Shown here piece by piece: positions 17,066 to 24,433 of a stretch of DNA of 64,000 bases. Source of the DNA: Burkholderia ambifaria AMMD (GTDB lineage: Bacteria > Pseudomonadota > Gammaproteobacteria > Burkholderiales > Burkholderiaceae). The notes beneath the pieces were generated by a model. The model was not told where the DNA came from and searched no databases. It worked only from the letters and a program-made list of their open reading frames with translations. Each line of letters opens with the position of its first letter. The first letter of the stretch is position 1. A program made the position numbers and the translations under genes. The stretch covers positions 2,170,001 to 2,234,000 of the forward strand of contig NC_008390.1 in the NCBI RefSeq assembly GCF_000203915.1. The letters are read 5' to 3'.

Positions 17066-17962
17066 TCAACCGCTGTTCCCTTTTTTCGCTTCGTCGAGCA
17101 GCCATTGAGCAAACGCTTGTATTGGCTCTCTGCTCAATCCGATGGGCTCGGGGAGGATGAGGCAGAAGGTTTTGGAAATGGTTTTCCCCTCTGGCCACGG
17201 GGCTACCAGATTTCCTAGCGCAAGTTCGGTTTCAACGTAGAGGCGCGGTACTAGCGCGACACCGAGGCCGGCCAATGCGGCTTCTATCAACATTCCATGG
17301 AGGTCATAGCGTGCACCAATTGCAGGATTGGTCAGCGGGGTTCCCGTCTCCTGGGAGTACTGAAGCCAAGCTTCCGGGTTCTGTCGTCGGTGCAGGCGCG
17401 GTAATTCGTCCAGTGCGGTTTTTCGTTTGCGTCCTGTCAGAAGTTCAGGATGGCAAACCGGAACCAGCACTTCATGCAAAAGCTGGTGAGTCCGCATTCC
17501 CGTCCACGCTGGGTGCTCGAAATGGATGGCGGCATCAAATCCGCTCCCGGCTAGGACGAAGGGGTCCATGCGCTCGGCAAGATGCACAGTGATGTTCGGA
17601 TGCTTCTGCTGGAATCTTGACAAGCGAGGAATGAGCCATCGCATCGCGAACGTCGGGATAGTGGCAATGTCCAGGCTCGCGCCATCGCTCGGCTGCCCCA
17701 TCAAGTACTGGCTGTCCCGATCCAGGCGGTCAAGCGATTCGCGGACTTGGGCCGCGTAACGCTCTCCGTTGGGCAGGAGGCGCACACGATTGCCGACCCG
17801 CTCGAACAGCGTGACCCCGAGGAAGGCTTCCAGCCTGCCAATCTGGCGACTGATGGCTCCTTCAGTCAGAGACAGTTCTTCTGCCGCGCGCGCGAAGCTG
17901 CCGTGGCGCGCAGCCACTTCGAATGCCATCAGTGTCGTGCTGCTGGGGATCTTCCTTCGCAT
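17066..17962 (-). CDS. LysR-family regulator (GcvA-like)
   Basis: A 298-residue LysR regulator with the N-terminal wHTH (FEVAARHGSFARAAEELSLTEGAISRQIGRLEAFLGVTLF) and a GcvA-type effector domain (WLIPRLSRFQQKHPNI, AIHFEHPAW). It is divergent from the EthD-like/tautomerase/MBL genes, with 158 bp between starts and a dyad at 18045-18063, so it probably controls them. The inducer is unknown. It ends 30 bp from the convergent relaxase stop and marks the start of the cargo. Confidence 0.92.
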   Translation of the reverse strand: MRRKIPSSTTLMAFEVAARHGSFARAAEELSLTEGAISRQIGRLEAFLGVTLFERVGNRVRLLPNGERYAAQVRESLDRLDRDSQYLMGQPSDGASLDIATIPTFAMRWLIPRLSRFQQKHPNITVHLAERMDPFVLAGSGFDAAIHFEHPAWTGMRTHQLLHEVLVPVCHPELLTGRKRKTALDELPRLHRRQNPEAWLQYSQETGTPLTNPAIGARYDLHGMLIEAALAGLGVALVPRLYVETELALGNLVAPWPEGKTISKTFCLILPEPIGLSREPIQAFAQWLLDEAKKGNSG

Positions 17963-18044
17963 GAGCGTTCCTGATACTGGAGCTAGTGATCGGTGCAGCT
18001 TGATTTTTTATCACTGAAGCATACCGAAAAATCGTTTTATGCGT

Positions 18045-18063
18045 CGATATCTGGGACATATCG
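18045..18063. promoter_or_regulatory. Dyad in the LysR divergent promoter region
   Basis: CGATAT-CTGGGAC-ATATCG is a 6-bp-arm dyad spaced by 7 bp, of a size that suits a LysR recognition box. It lies 58 bp before the EthD-like start and 83 bp from the LysR start. Confidence 0.5.
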
Positions 18064-18120
18064 TGATGGAACATCAACAAAGAGGGCCGGATGCACAAGA
18101 AGTCCGGTAGCGAGTGATCC

Positions 18121-18681
18121 ATGATCTATACCGTCGAATGCAGCTTTTCCGACCCAGCCAGCGAAGCAGAGTGGAGTGATTTCTACAGCTTGGAAAAGCT
18201 GCCCGCCCTCATTTCAGTGAGCGGATTCCATACTTCGCAACGCTTCAAGGCGTTGAGCCCTGGCTGCCCCGTCTACCTGGCCATGCACTCGATCGACGGT
18301 CTGGCCGTGCTTGAGAGCGATGAGTACCGCCAGAAGGGTGGCGGCAATTTCGCTCGTTGGCAGCAGCACATCACCGATTGGCACCGCAATCTTTATGGCG
18401 GCCTTGAACGCGCGCCTGCCATCGGTGAAGGAGACCATCTGATCGTGAGCGCAGTCGGTCCCGAGCCGCTCATCGAGATGGGGCTCAAGCCTGATCTGAT
18501 GCGGGCCGTCGCATTGGAGAAATTTCCTGAAAACAGGTGGCTGGCGAAGCTGGATAGCTCCATCAGTCTCAGTGTGGAAACCCTTCCGAAGGACGTGCAC
18601 CTCTATGCCCCGATGACCGCGCAATTGACGAGTGGCAATGACGCAGTGCCCCAGACGCAGGGACAGAACCGACATGCCTAA
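18121..18681 (+). CDS. EthD-like / dimeric alpha-beta-barrel protein (uncertain)
   Basis: A 186-residue soluble protein starting MIYTVECSFSDPASEAEWSDFY. The opening pattern (strand, D-P-x-x-E-x-E-W-x-x-F/Y, then LPALISVSGFHTSQRF) is that of EthD-like or ABM-type small-molecule enzymes, with a second similar half after residue 100. The exact family is not certain. It is the first gene of a three-gene unit with a tautomerase (8-bp overlap) and an MBL-fold hydrolase, so a small catabolic or detoxification route is likely. Confidence 0.6.
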   Translation: MIYTVECSFSDPASEAEWSDFYSLEKLPALISVSGFHTSQRFKALSPGCPVYLAMHSIDGLAVLESDEYRQKGGGNFARWQQHITDWHRNLYGGLERAPAIGEGDHLIVSAVGPEPLIEMGLKPDLMRAVALEKFPENRWLAKLDSSISLSVETLPKDVHLYAPMTAQLTSGNDAVPQTQGQNRHA

Positions 18682-19000
18682 CCTGACGATCTTCATCCAG
18701 GCGGAAAAGATGCCGCCCGAAGCGAATCTGGCGGAACTCACCGAACGATGCACTCGGCTTTGCACGGACGTCCTCCAGGCTGCGCTGGACAACGTGCATG
18801 TCATCTATGTCGCTGCTCGCCAGGGACGCGGGCATCCTGCTTACGCGGAAATCAAGTTCCGCCTCGAACCGCTCAGAACGCCATCGGTCATGGACGCCTT
18901 CATGGCGCGACTGGATGAGGCCATAAAGCGCCATACGGGGCTAACGGCGCGCATCCGTTGCTTCGGCTATCCGGCCCCCGCCATCTATGCGCGGAACTGA
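18674..19000 (+). CDS. Tautomerase-superfamily protein
   Basis: A 108-residue protein beginning MPNLTIFIQAEKMPPEANLAEL. Pro2 becomes the N-terminal catalytic proline of the 4-oxalocrotonate tautomerase/MIF superfamily after Met removal, and the length fits the MIF/CHMI-like subgroups. Later segments (LQAALDNVHVIYVAARQGRGHPAYAEIKF) match the strand-helix pattern. The start at 18674 overlaps the preceding gene. It probably tautomerises an aromatic-ring-cleavage or keto-acid intermediate. Confidence 0.7.
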   Translation: MPNLTIFIQAEKMPPEANLAELTERCTRLCTDVLQAALDNVHVIYVAARQGRGHPAYAEIKFRLEPLRTPSVMDAFMARLDEAIKRHTGLTARIRCFGYPAPAIYARN

Positions 19001-19021
19001 TTACGCGCAAGGAGCGCCGCA

Positions 19022-19861
19022 ATGAACAAAATGAAATTTCCAGGTCAGCGGATCGGCGAGTTTTCGATCACGGCCATCAGTGACGGATACCTTTCCGCAA
19101 GTCTAGATCTTCTCTCCAATATCGATCCTATGGAGGCGTCCAAGTTGCAGCAGGACGCAGGCGTGAGCGACCCATCCTCGATTCACATCAACTGTTACCT
19201 GGTGCGTGGAAGGGGTCGCACGATCCTCATCGACGCGGGAGCTGGTGGGTTCAAGCAATGGGGTGGAAAGTTGATGGCGAATCTCGCACTTGCTGGTGTG
19301 CAGCCCTCTGACATTGACACCATTCTTCTGACCCATGCACATCCCGACCATGTTGGGGGGCTGCTTGACTCGTCAGGGGAAGCTGCCTTTCCCGATGCAG
19401 AGTTAGTCGTCCACCAGCGTGAGGTTTCTTTTTGGAAGGATGATGGCAACCTCAGCCGAGCGAGTGAGCGGGCTCGTGGCAACTTTCTGTTGGCCCGGAA
19501 GGTGTTCGATCAGTATCGGGAGAAGACGCGCACGTTCACTGATAGCGAAGTTCTCCCTGGCATTAGTGCGATGCCCCTTCTGGGACATACCGCAGGGCAT
19601 TCCGGTTATCGCATCGAATCCGATGATCGTAGTCTGCTGGTTTGGGGGGATATCGTTCATTTCCCCCAGATCCAGATTGCTCGTCCCGAGGTATCCATTG
19701 CATTCGACCAAGATCCGATTCTCTCCGCCGAAACACGATCAAAACTGTTGGGTGTTGTTAGCTCGGACAAAATCCTTATTGCTGGCATGCACCTTGGCGA
19801 GCTTGGATTCGGGCACATCAAGCGCAAAGGTACGCTCTACGAGATTTTCTATGAAGCTTAG
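19022..19861 (+). CDS. Metallo-beta-lactamase-fold hydrolase
   Basis: A 279-residue MBL-fold enzyme with the metal motif LLTHAHPDHVGG (His105, His107, Asp109, His110), a later His in GHTAGHSGY and an Asp/His near LLVWGDIVHFPQ. There is no signal peptide. The pattern is of the AHL-lactonase/glyoxalase II-like hydrolases rather than of true beta-lactamases. It is the third gene of the LysR-associated set. Its substrate is unknown; a lactone or thioester is likely. Confidence 0.88.
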   Translation: MNKMKFPGQRIGEFSITAISDGYLSASLDLLSNIDPMEASKLQQDAGVSDPSSIHINCYLVRGRGRTILIDAGAGGFKQWGGKLMANLALAGVQPSDIDTILLTHAHPDHVGGLLDSSGEAAFPDAELVVHQREVSFWKDDGNLSRASERARGNFLLARKVFDQYREKTRTFTDSEVLPGISAMPLLGHTAGHSGYRIESDDRSLLVWGDIVHFPQIQIARPEVSIAFDQDPILSAETRSKLLGVVSSDKILIAGMHLGELGFGHIKRKGTLYEIFYEA

Positions 19862-19906
19862 CGGCCGGTAGAGATGTCTGGGATCAGCCAGCAGCGGGGA
19901 ATGAGA

Positions 19907-20824
19907 TTAATGATCCCATGGTGCTTGCTGCCAGCGATCAAACAAAAAATCACTGAACGCCGTCAGCCGGCGCGGCACGGGTTCACGTCGCGCCCGCACG
20001 ATGCTGATCTTGGAGGGCGTGGCTTCCCAGTCCGGCAACACGCGCACCAGCCGTCCGTCGCGCAACTCCTCGTGGATGTCCCAGGTTTCGCGCAGCGAGA
20101 TACCCAGCCCGGCCAGACACCACGCATGCAGCACGTCGCCGTTGTCGCTGCAAAGCGTGCCGCTGACCGCGATCGGCTTTTCGCGCCGGCCCCTGCGCAG
20201 CGGCCAGATGCTTTGCAGCAGCCCCGGATAGGCGAACACCAGACAGTTATGCCGCTCCAGTTCTTCCGGCTGCGTGGGGCGGCCATGCGCTTTCAGGTAG
20301 TCGGGAGACGCCGCCAGGATGCGCCGGTTGTCGGCCACGCGACGCGCCACCAAACGCGAATCGGCCAACTCGCCCATGCGGATCGCCAGGTCGAGGTCGC
20401 CGCTGTACAGATCCTGCACCTGATCAGACAGGCGCAGGTCGAAACCGACCCTGGGATGCAGGCGGCAGAAATCGTGGATAGCCGGGGCCACGAACTTGCG
20501 CCCGAACGGCGTGGGCGCGGTCAGGCGGATGGTGCCGCTCAGTTCCTGGCTGCCGCCGGTCGCCAGTTCCTGGACTTCTTCCAGCACCGCCAGGGCGACC
20601 CGCGCCCGTTCGGCGATGGCGCGGCCTTCGCCGGTGATGCGCAGGTTGCGGGTGTTGCGCTCGAACAGCGTGGTGCCCAAGGCCTGCTCCAGCCGGGCGA
20701 TCTGCTTGCTGACCGTCTTGGGTGCGAGGTGCAGGTCGCGTGCGGCGGCGGAAAAGCTTTGGCGCTCCACCACATGCACGAACACCGCCAGGTCATCGAG
20801 GTTGCGCAGGGCCATTTGGTTCAT
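19907..20824 (-). CDS. LysR-family regulator of the DJ-1/MFS genes
   Basis: A 305-residue LysR regulator (VFVHVVERQSFSAAARDLHLAPKTVSKQIARLEQALGTTLF) of the DsdC/YafC-like group with a standard C-terminal effector domain. It is divergent from the DJ-1/PfpI-MFS genes across 146 bp, and such LysR-DJ-1-MFS sets are common in proteobacteria. A decayed relative of this regulator lies on the same strand at 22980-23640, just beyond the MFS gene. Confidence 0.92.
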   Translation of the reverse strand: MNQMALRNLDDLAVFVHVVERQSFSAAARDLHLAPKTVSKQIARLEQALGTTLFERNTRNLRITGEGRAIAERARVALAVLEEVQELATGGSQELSGTIRLTAPTPFGRKFVAPAIHDFCRLHPRVGFDLRLSDQVQDLYSGDLDLAIRMGELADSRLVARRVADNRRILAASPDYLKAHGRPTQPEELERHNCLVFAYPGLLQSIWPLRRGRREKPIAVSGTLCSDNGDVLHAWCLAGLGISLRETWDIHEELRDGRLVRVLPDWEATPSKISIVRARREPVPRRLTAFSDFLFDRWQQAPWDH

Positions 20825-20970
20825 TCCGGGGAAAGTGTTTGTCTATTTTGGTCATTTAAAGGATATACCGGATTCACCAGAATGAGGTTCCTTACTTCGC
20901 ATGCCGCAACGCGCACGCCTCCGCCGGAGGCGCTCGGCGGTGTGCTCGACTCGCTTGCAGGAGCCTTTCG

Positions 20971-21675
20971 ATGACCCAACGCATTCTTTTCGTCCTGACC
21001 AGCCACGACCGCAAGGGACCGGCCGGCGCCGCCGACGCCGCGCCCAGCGGTTTCTATCTGTCCGAGGTCACGCATCCGCATCGGGTGTTGGCCGACGCCG
21101 GCCATGCGGTCGATTTCGTCAGCCCCAAGGGCGGCAAGACGCACGTCGATGGACTCGACCTGGACGATCCGATCAATGCCGCGTTCTGGAACAATGCGGC
21201 GCTACGCGGTGCCACCGAGAACGCCTTGGCACCCGCGCAGGTCGATCCCGACGCTTACGCCGCAATCTTCTACGCCGGCGGCCACGCGACGATGTGGGAC
21301 TTCCCCGACAACGCCGAACTGTCGGCCATCGCGGCGCGTATCTACGAACGTGGCGGCGTGGTCGCTGCGGTCTGCCACGGCCCGGCCGGGCTGGTGAACC
21401 TCAAGCTGTCCGATGGTCGTTATCTTGTCGCGGGCAAGGACGTGTCGGCCTTCACCAACGACGAGGAACGCGCGGTCGGCCTGTACGACACCGTGCCGTT
21501 CCTGCTGGCCGATGCCCTGCAGGAACGCGGTGCGCGGCATGTGCCCGCGCCGAACTTCCAGGCGCAGGTCGTGGTAAGCGACAGACTGGTGACGGGCCAG
21601 AACCCCGCTTCGGCCAAGGGCGTGGCCGAAGCGATGCTGTCGCTGCTGGAAGCGGCATCCGTGGAGCGGGCCTAA
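20971..21675 (+). CDS. DJ-1/PfpI-family type 1 glutamine amidotransferase-like protein
   Basis: A 234-residue Hsp31/YajL-like protein with the nucleophile elbow AAVCHGPAGL (Cys135, His136) and an acidic partner near Glu32. This group includes glyoxalase III/deglycase-like and chaperone proteins active against reactive carbonyls. The gene is followed after 3 bp by the MFS gene and controlled, presumably, by the divergent LysR. Confidence 0.9.
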   Translation: MTQRILFVLTSHDRKGPAGAADAAPSGFYLSEVTHPHRVLADAGHAVDFVSPKGGKTHVDGLDLDDPINAAFWNNAALRGATENALAPAQVDPDAYAAIFYAGGHATMWDFPDNAELSAIAARIYERGGVVAAVCHGPAGLVNLKLSDGRYLVAGKDVSAFTNDEERAVGLYDTVPFLLADALQERGARHVPAPNFQAQVVVSDRLVTGQNPASAKGVAEAMLSLLEAASVERA

Positions 21676-21678
21676 GCC

Positions 21679-22872
21679 ATGAACGAGCGCATGCCTTTCG
21701 TCATCTACGTCTTCGCGCTGTGCGCGTTCGCCCTGGGTTTCACCGAGTTCGTGACCATCGGCTTGGTGTCCACTATTTCCGCCGATCTGCATGCCAGCGT
21801 CGCCCAGGTCGGCACGGCGGTCACGGCCTATGCGCTGGGCGCGGTGATTGGTGCGCCGGGCCTGACCGCGCTGGCCACACGCTGGCCGCGCAAGCGGTTG
21901 CTGCTGGTGGCGATGGGACTGTTCACGCTGGGCAACGCGGTGGTCAGCCTGTCCGATGCGCTGACGCCGATGCTGGTCGCCCGCTTTGCCTCGGGCCTGG
22001 GGCATGGGGTGTTCCTCGCGGTGGCGTCCAGCGTCGCCACGCAACTGGCGGGCCGGCATCGGGCCGGGGCGGCAGTGGCCGTGGTATTTGGCGGCCTGAC
22101 GCTGGCCCTGGCGCTGGGCGTTCCGCTCGGCACCTACCTGGGCAGCGTGTTGAGCTGGCAGGTCATCTTCATGGCAGTAGCCGCGAGCGGCGCGGTTGGC
22201 TTCCTGGGCCTGCTGGCCCTGATGCCGACGGATCGGGACGACGCCTCGGCGCAGGCCAACGCGATGGATGGCCTGAAAGCCATGTTCAATCCGCGTCTGC
22301 TGGCCGGGGCCGGCATTACCGTGCTGGCGTATGCGGGGTCGTTCGCGCTTTACACCTACATTTCGCCGATCCTGCTGCAGGTGACGAACGTCAGCGAGAG
22401 CACGGCCAGCCTGCTGATGCTGGGCTACGGCGTGATGGCCGCCATCGGCAACATCTGGGGCGGACGTCTGACCGACCGCAAGGGCGCGGACTTCGCGGTG
22501 ATGACCGTACTGGTCGGCCTGGCTGTGGTGCTGTCGGCGATCTGGGCATCGGCACCGTCGTTGCCATTGATGGTGTTGCTGACGGGCCTGCTGGGTGCGC
22601 TGACCTATGCGGCGGTGCCGGCCTTGCAGGCGCGGGTGATCGGGCTGTCGCACATCCACGCGCCGCAGGCGCCGGCGGTGGCGGCTGGGCTGAACATCGC
22701 CGGCTTCAATGGCGGTATCGCGCTGGGTTCGCTGCTGGGCGGGGCCAGCCTGGAGGCGATGGGGCTGACCAGCACGGCCTGGGTCGGTGCGGTGGCCGTG
22801 GGCCTGGGGATCGTCTGGATGCTCTGGCAGATGCGAGGAAACTGCGCTCGACGCACCGAAGTCCCTGGATGA
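21679..22872 (+). CDS. MFS transporter (AraJ/sugar-efflux-like)
   Basis: A 397-residue major-facilitator protein with 12 predicted membrane segments. The motif A region appears as GAPGLTALATRWPRKRLLL after segment 2, and GGRLTDRKGADF occurs in the second half. The subgroup is the DHA1/AraJ type of drug or sugar exporters. It is co-transcribed with the DJ-1-like gene, so it probably exports the compound that the regulator senses. Confidence 0.92.
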   Translation: MNERMPFVIYVFALCAFALGFTEFVTIGLVSTISADLHASVAQVGTAVTAYALGAVIGAPGLTALATRWPRKRLLLVAMGLFTLGNAVVSLSDALTPMLVARFASGLGHGVFLAVASSVATQLAGRHRAGAAVAVVFGGLTLALALGVPLGTYLGSVLSWQVIFMAVAASGAVGFLGLLALMPTDRDDASAQANAMDGLKAMFNPRLLAGAGITVLAYAGSFALYTYISPILLQVTNVSESTASLLMLGYGVMAAIGNIWGGRLTDRKGADFAVMTVLVGLAVVLSAIWASAPSLPLMVLLTGLLGALTYAAVPALQARVIGLSHIHAPQAPAVAAGLNIAGFNGGIALGSLLGGASLEAMGLTSTAWVGAVAVGLGIVWMLWQMRGNCARRTEVPG

Positions 22873-22882
22873 GGGTATAGCG

Positions 22883-22990
22883 ATGCAGCTTCGTCAATTT
22901 CGTTTCTTTCGGACTGTAGGCGAGGAACTTCACTTCGCGCACGCGGCCGCCCAGCGTTGGTTCCAACCGTCACTGTCCCGCATCCCACGG
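22883..22990 (+). pseudogene. LysR N-terminal remnant
   Basis: The segment from ATG 22883 encodes MQLRQFRFFRTVGEELHFAHAAAQ..., the start of a LysR HTH, similar in layout to the intact regulator at 26724. The frame loses the family pattern after about 35 residues, where DNA of another LysR gene in the opposite orientation begins. Confidence 0.6.
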
Positions 22991-23640
22991 CGCTTCCAAC
23001 CATTGTTTGGCCAGGAAATCAACAAAAGCGCCGATCCGAAGATGCACCGGGTCGCGCAGGACGCGCACGAGTGCGCCGCCGCGCAGTTCGTCGGCGACGT
23101 CCTAGGTCTCGCGCAGAAAATTCCCCATCCCGGCTACGCTCCATGCCCACAGAGCATCGCCATTGTCGCTGCGCAGATCCCCATGACGTCCATCACTTCG
23201 TTTCTGCCGCCTCGGCCGCTGTGCTTGACCGTCCAACGGTTCAACCGTAGGCCGGAATGGGCAAACAGCAGGCATGGCTGGTGCAACTCGCGGGGGGGTG
23301 AGGGCGCGCCCGCTTTTCGCAGATCGTCCGGTGGCTCCACCAGAATTCGCCGACTGTCGGCCAGGTCAATATCACCGCCGTGCAGATCGACCACACGGTC
23401 GCTCAACTGTAAGTCGAAGCACTGCCGCGGATCACGCTCGCGGAATGCAGCGATGACCGGCGCCAGGTAACGCACCGCGAGCCGTCACGCGCAACACGCC
23501 CGTCTCCGTCGAGGCGGCCTGCCGGGCCACGTCGTTGGCCTCGTCCAGCAACGCCAGGGCCGGGCGGGCGCGCTCGGTGAAGGCGAGGCCCTCCGCAGTG
23601 ATGCGCAGGTGTCGCGTTTTTGCGCTTGAAAGCAGCGAAG
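22980..23640 (-). pseudogene. Decayed LysR-family regulator
   Basis: Read on the minus strand, the region gives LysR pieces in several frames: near 23560 LDEANDVARQAAST; near 23350 a segment with DRVVDLHGGDIDLADSRRILVEPP; and at the low end RGGALVRVLRDP and VDFLAKQWLEAPWD, matching the C-terminus of the intact regulator at 19907-20824. Frameshifts and stops break it and the HTH is missing. It is a remnant of a LysR gene related to the one upstream. Confidence 0.7.
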
Positions 23641-23896
23641 GACATTGCTGCTATCACGGGCCTGGAGCATCGCCCAGTGGCAGACGGGCAGCGCGTGGTC
23701 GGGCATCTACCGGCGCTCGAACATGCTGGCGAGCGGACGCTACGCGATGTTCGATGACGGCATGGGATTCAGTTTGATGCCGTGGCGGCCAGTTATTGAA
23801 CAGTGGTTGGGACAGAAGATCGCCGCGACGGTGCGCGGGGGGAGCGTCATGAAAAAGATTGGGCGGCAGTTCGGAAAACCACATGATTTCCATTAG
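23630..23896 (+). pseudogene. Second, frameshifted copy of the relaxase 3' end
   Basis: The DNA closely matches 16783-17035 of the relaxase gene, e.g. GLEHRP, then (after a one-base insertion) GIYRRSNMLASGRYAMFDDGMGFSLMPWRPVIEQ and IAATVRGG. It ends at a stop at 23894-23896. Only the last 90 or so codons are present. It delimits the first cargo block (17.0-23.6 kb) from the MarR-UvrA block. Confidence 0.88.
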
Positions 23897-23936
23897 GAAA
23901 CCATATTGGGTACAATCGCCGTGACTTCACTCGTAT

Positions 23937-23958
23937 CAAGTTGTATTTGAGAAACTTG
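23937..23958. promoter_or_regulatory. Putative MarR operator
   Basis: The dyad CAAGTT-N10-AACTTG lies 11-32 bp before the marR-like ATG, in an AT-rich promoter stretch (TTGGGTACAATCG region upstream). Position and spacing suit autoregulation by the MarR-family protein. Confidence 0.6.
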
Positions 23959-23968
23959 TAGGAATTTC

Positions 23969-24433
23969 ATGACCACTATTCCAGCCAACGAAGACCCTGG
24001 CGTTTTGGAGAACGCGCTCTCGCATCTCCAATGTATTCTTGTTGCGCGCCGCACCCGCTATACGCCCGAGGCTGTCAGTTGGGCTCAGTACGACATTCTT
24101 GAACTTCTGCGCCTGCAAGGCCCCATGACACCTTCGCTGCTGGGCGACAAGCTGGGTTCAGCTCGTACCGGCATATCCAAGTCTTTGCGTGTGCTCAAGG
24201 ATCTCAATCTGGTGGAGCAAATGCAGGGAGACGGGGATCGTCGCGAGCAGGTCACCACGCTGACGCGGCAAGGACGCGATTTCCTCGTGCGTGCCGCCAC
24301 GGGCAGGCGTGACGCTGCACAGTGCGTCATGGCGGCACTGACGCCTGGTGAGCAGGCCATGTTCACGGAGCTTTGCGAGAAAGCCAGCGCTGCATTGACC
24401 TCCCATGCCTCCGAACAGGGGACACGCGCATGA
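23969..24433 (+). CDS. MarR-family regulator
   Basis: A 154-residue MarR protein. The winged helix shows QYDILELLRLQGPMTPSLLGDKLGSARTGISKSLRVLKDLNLVEQ followed by the wing GDGDRREQVTTLT. Its stop overlaps the start of the UvrA-like gene (ATGA), so it probably represses an operon for drug-dependent induction of that ATPase. Base composition is visibly less GC-rich than in the transfer genes. Confidence 0.92.
   Translation: MTTIPANEDPGVLENALSHLQCILVARRTRYTPEAVSWAQYDILELLRLQGPMTPSLLGDKLGSARTGISKSLRVLKDLNLVEQMQGDGDRREQVTTLTRQGRDFLVRAATGRRDAAQCVMAALTPGEQAMFTELCEKASAALTSHASEQGTRA

Noticed and set aside
19874..20974. Long plus-strand frame opposite the LysR gene
   Set aside because: It is the GC-rich antisense shadow of a clear LysR regulator. 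Its residues are Arg/Gln/His-rich and match no family.
20901..22880. 659-residue plus-strand frame across the DJ-1 and MFS genes
   Set aside because: It covers two well-supported genes in a different frame, with Arg/Gly-rich low-complexity translation, so it is a shadow frame.
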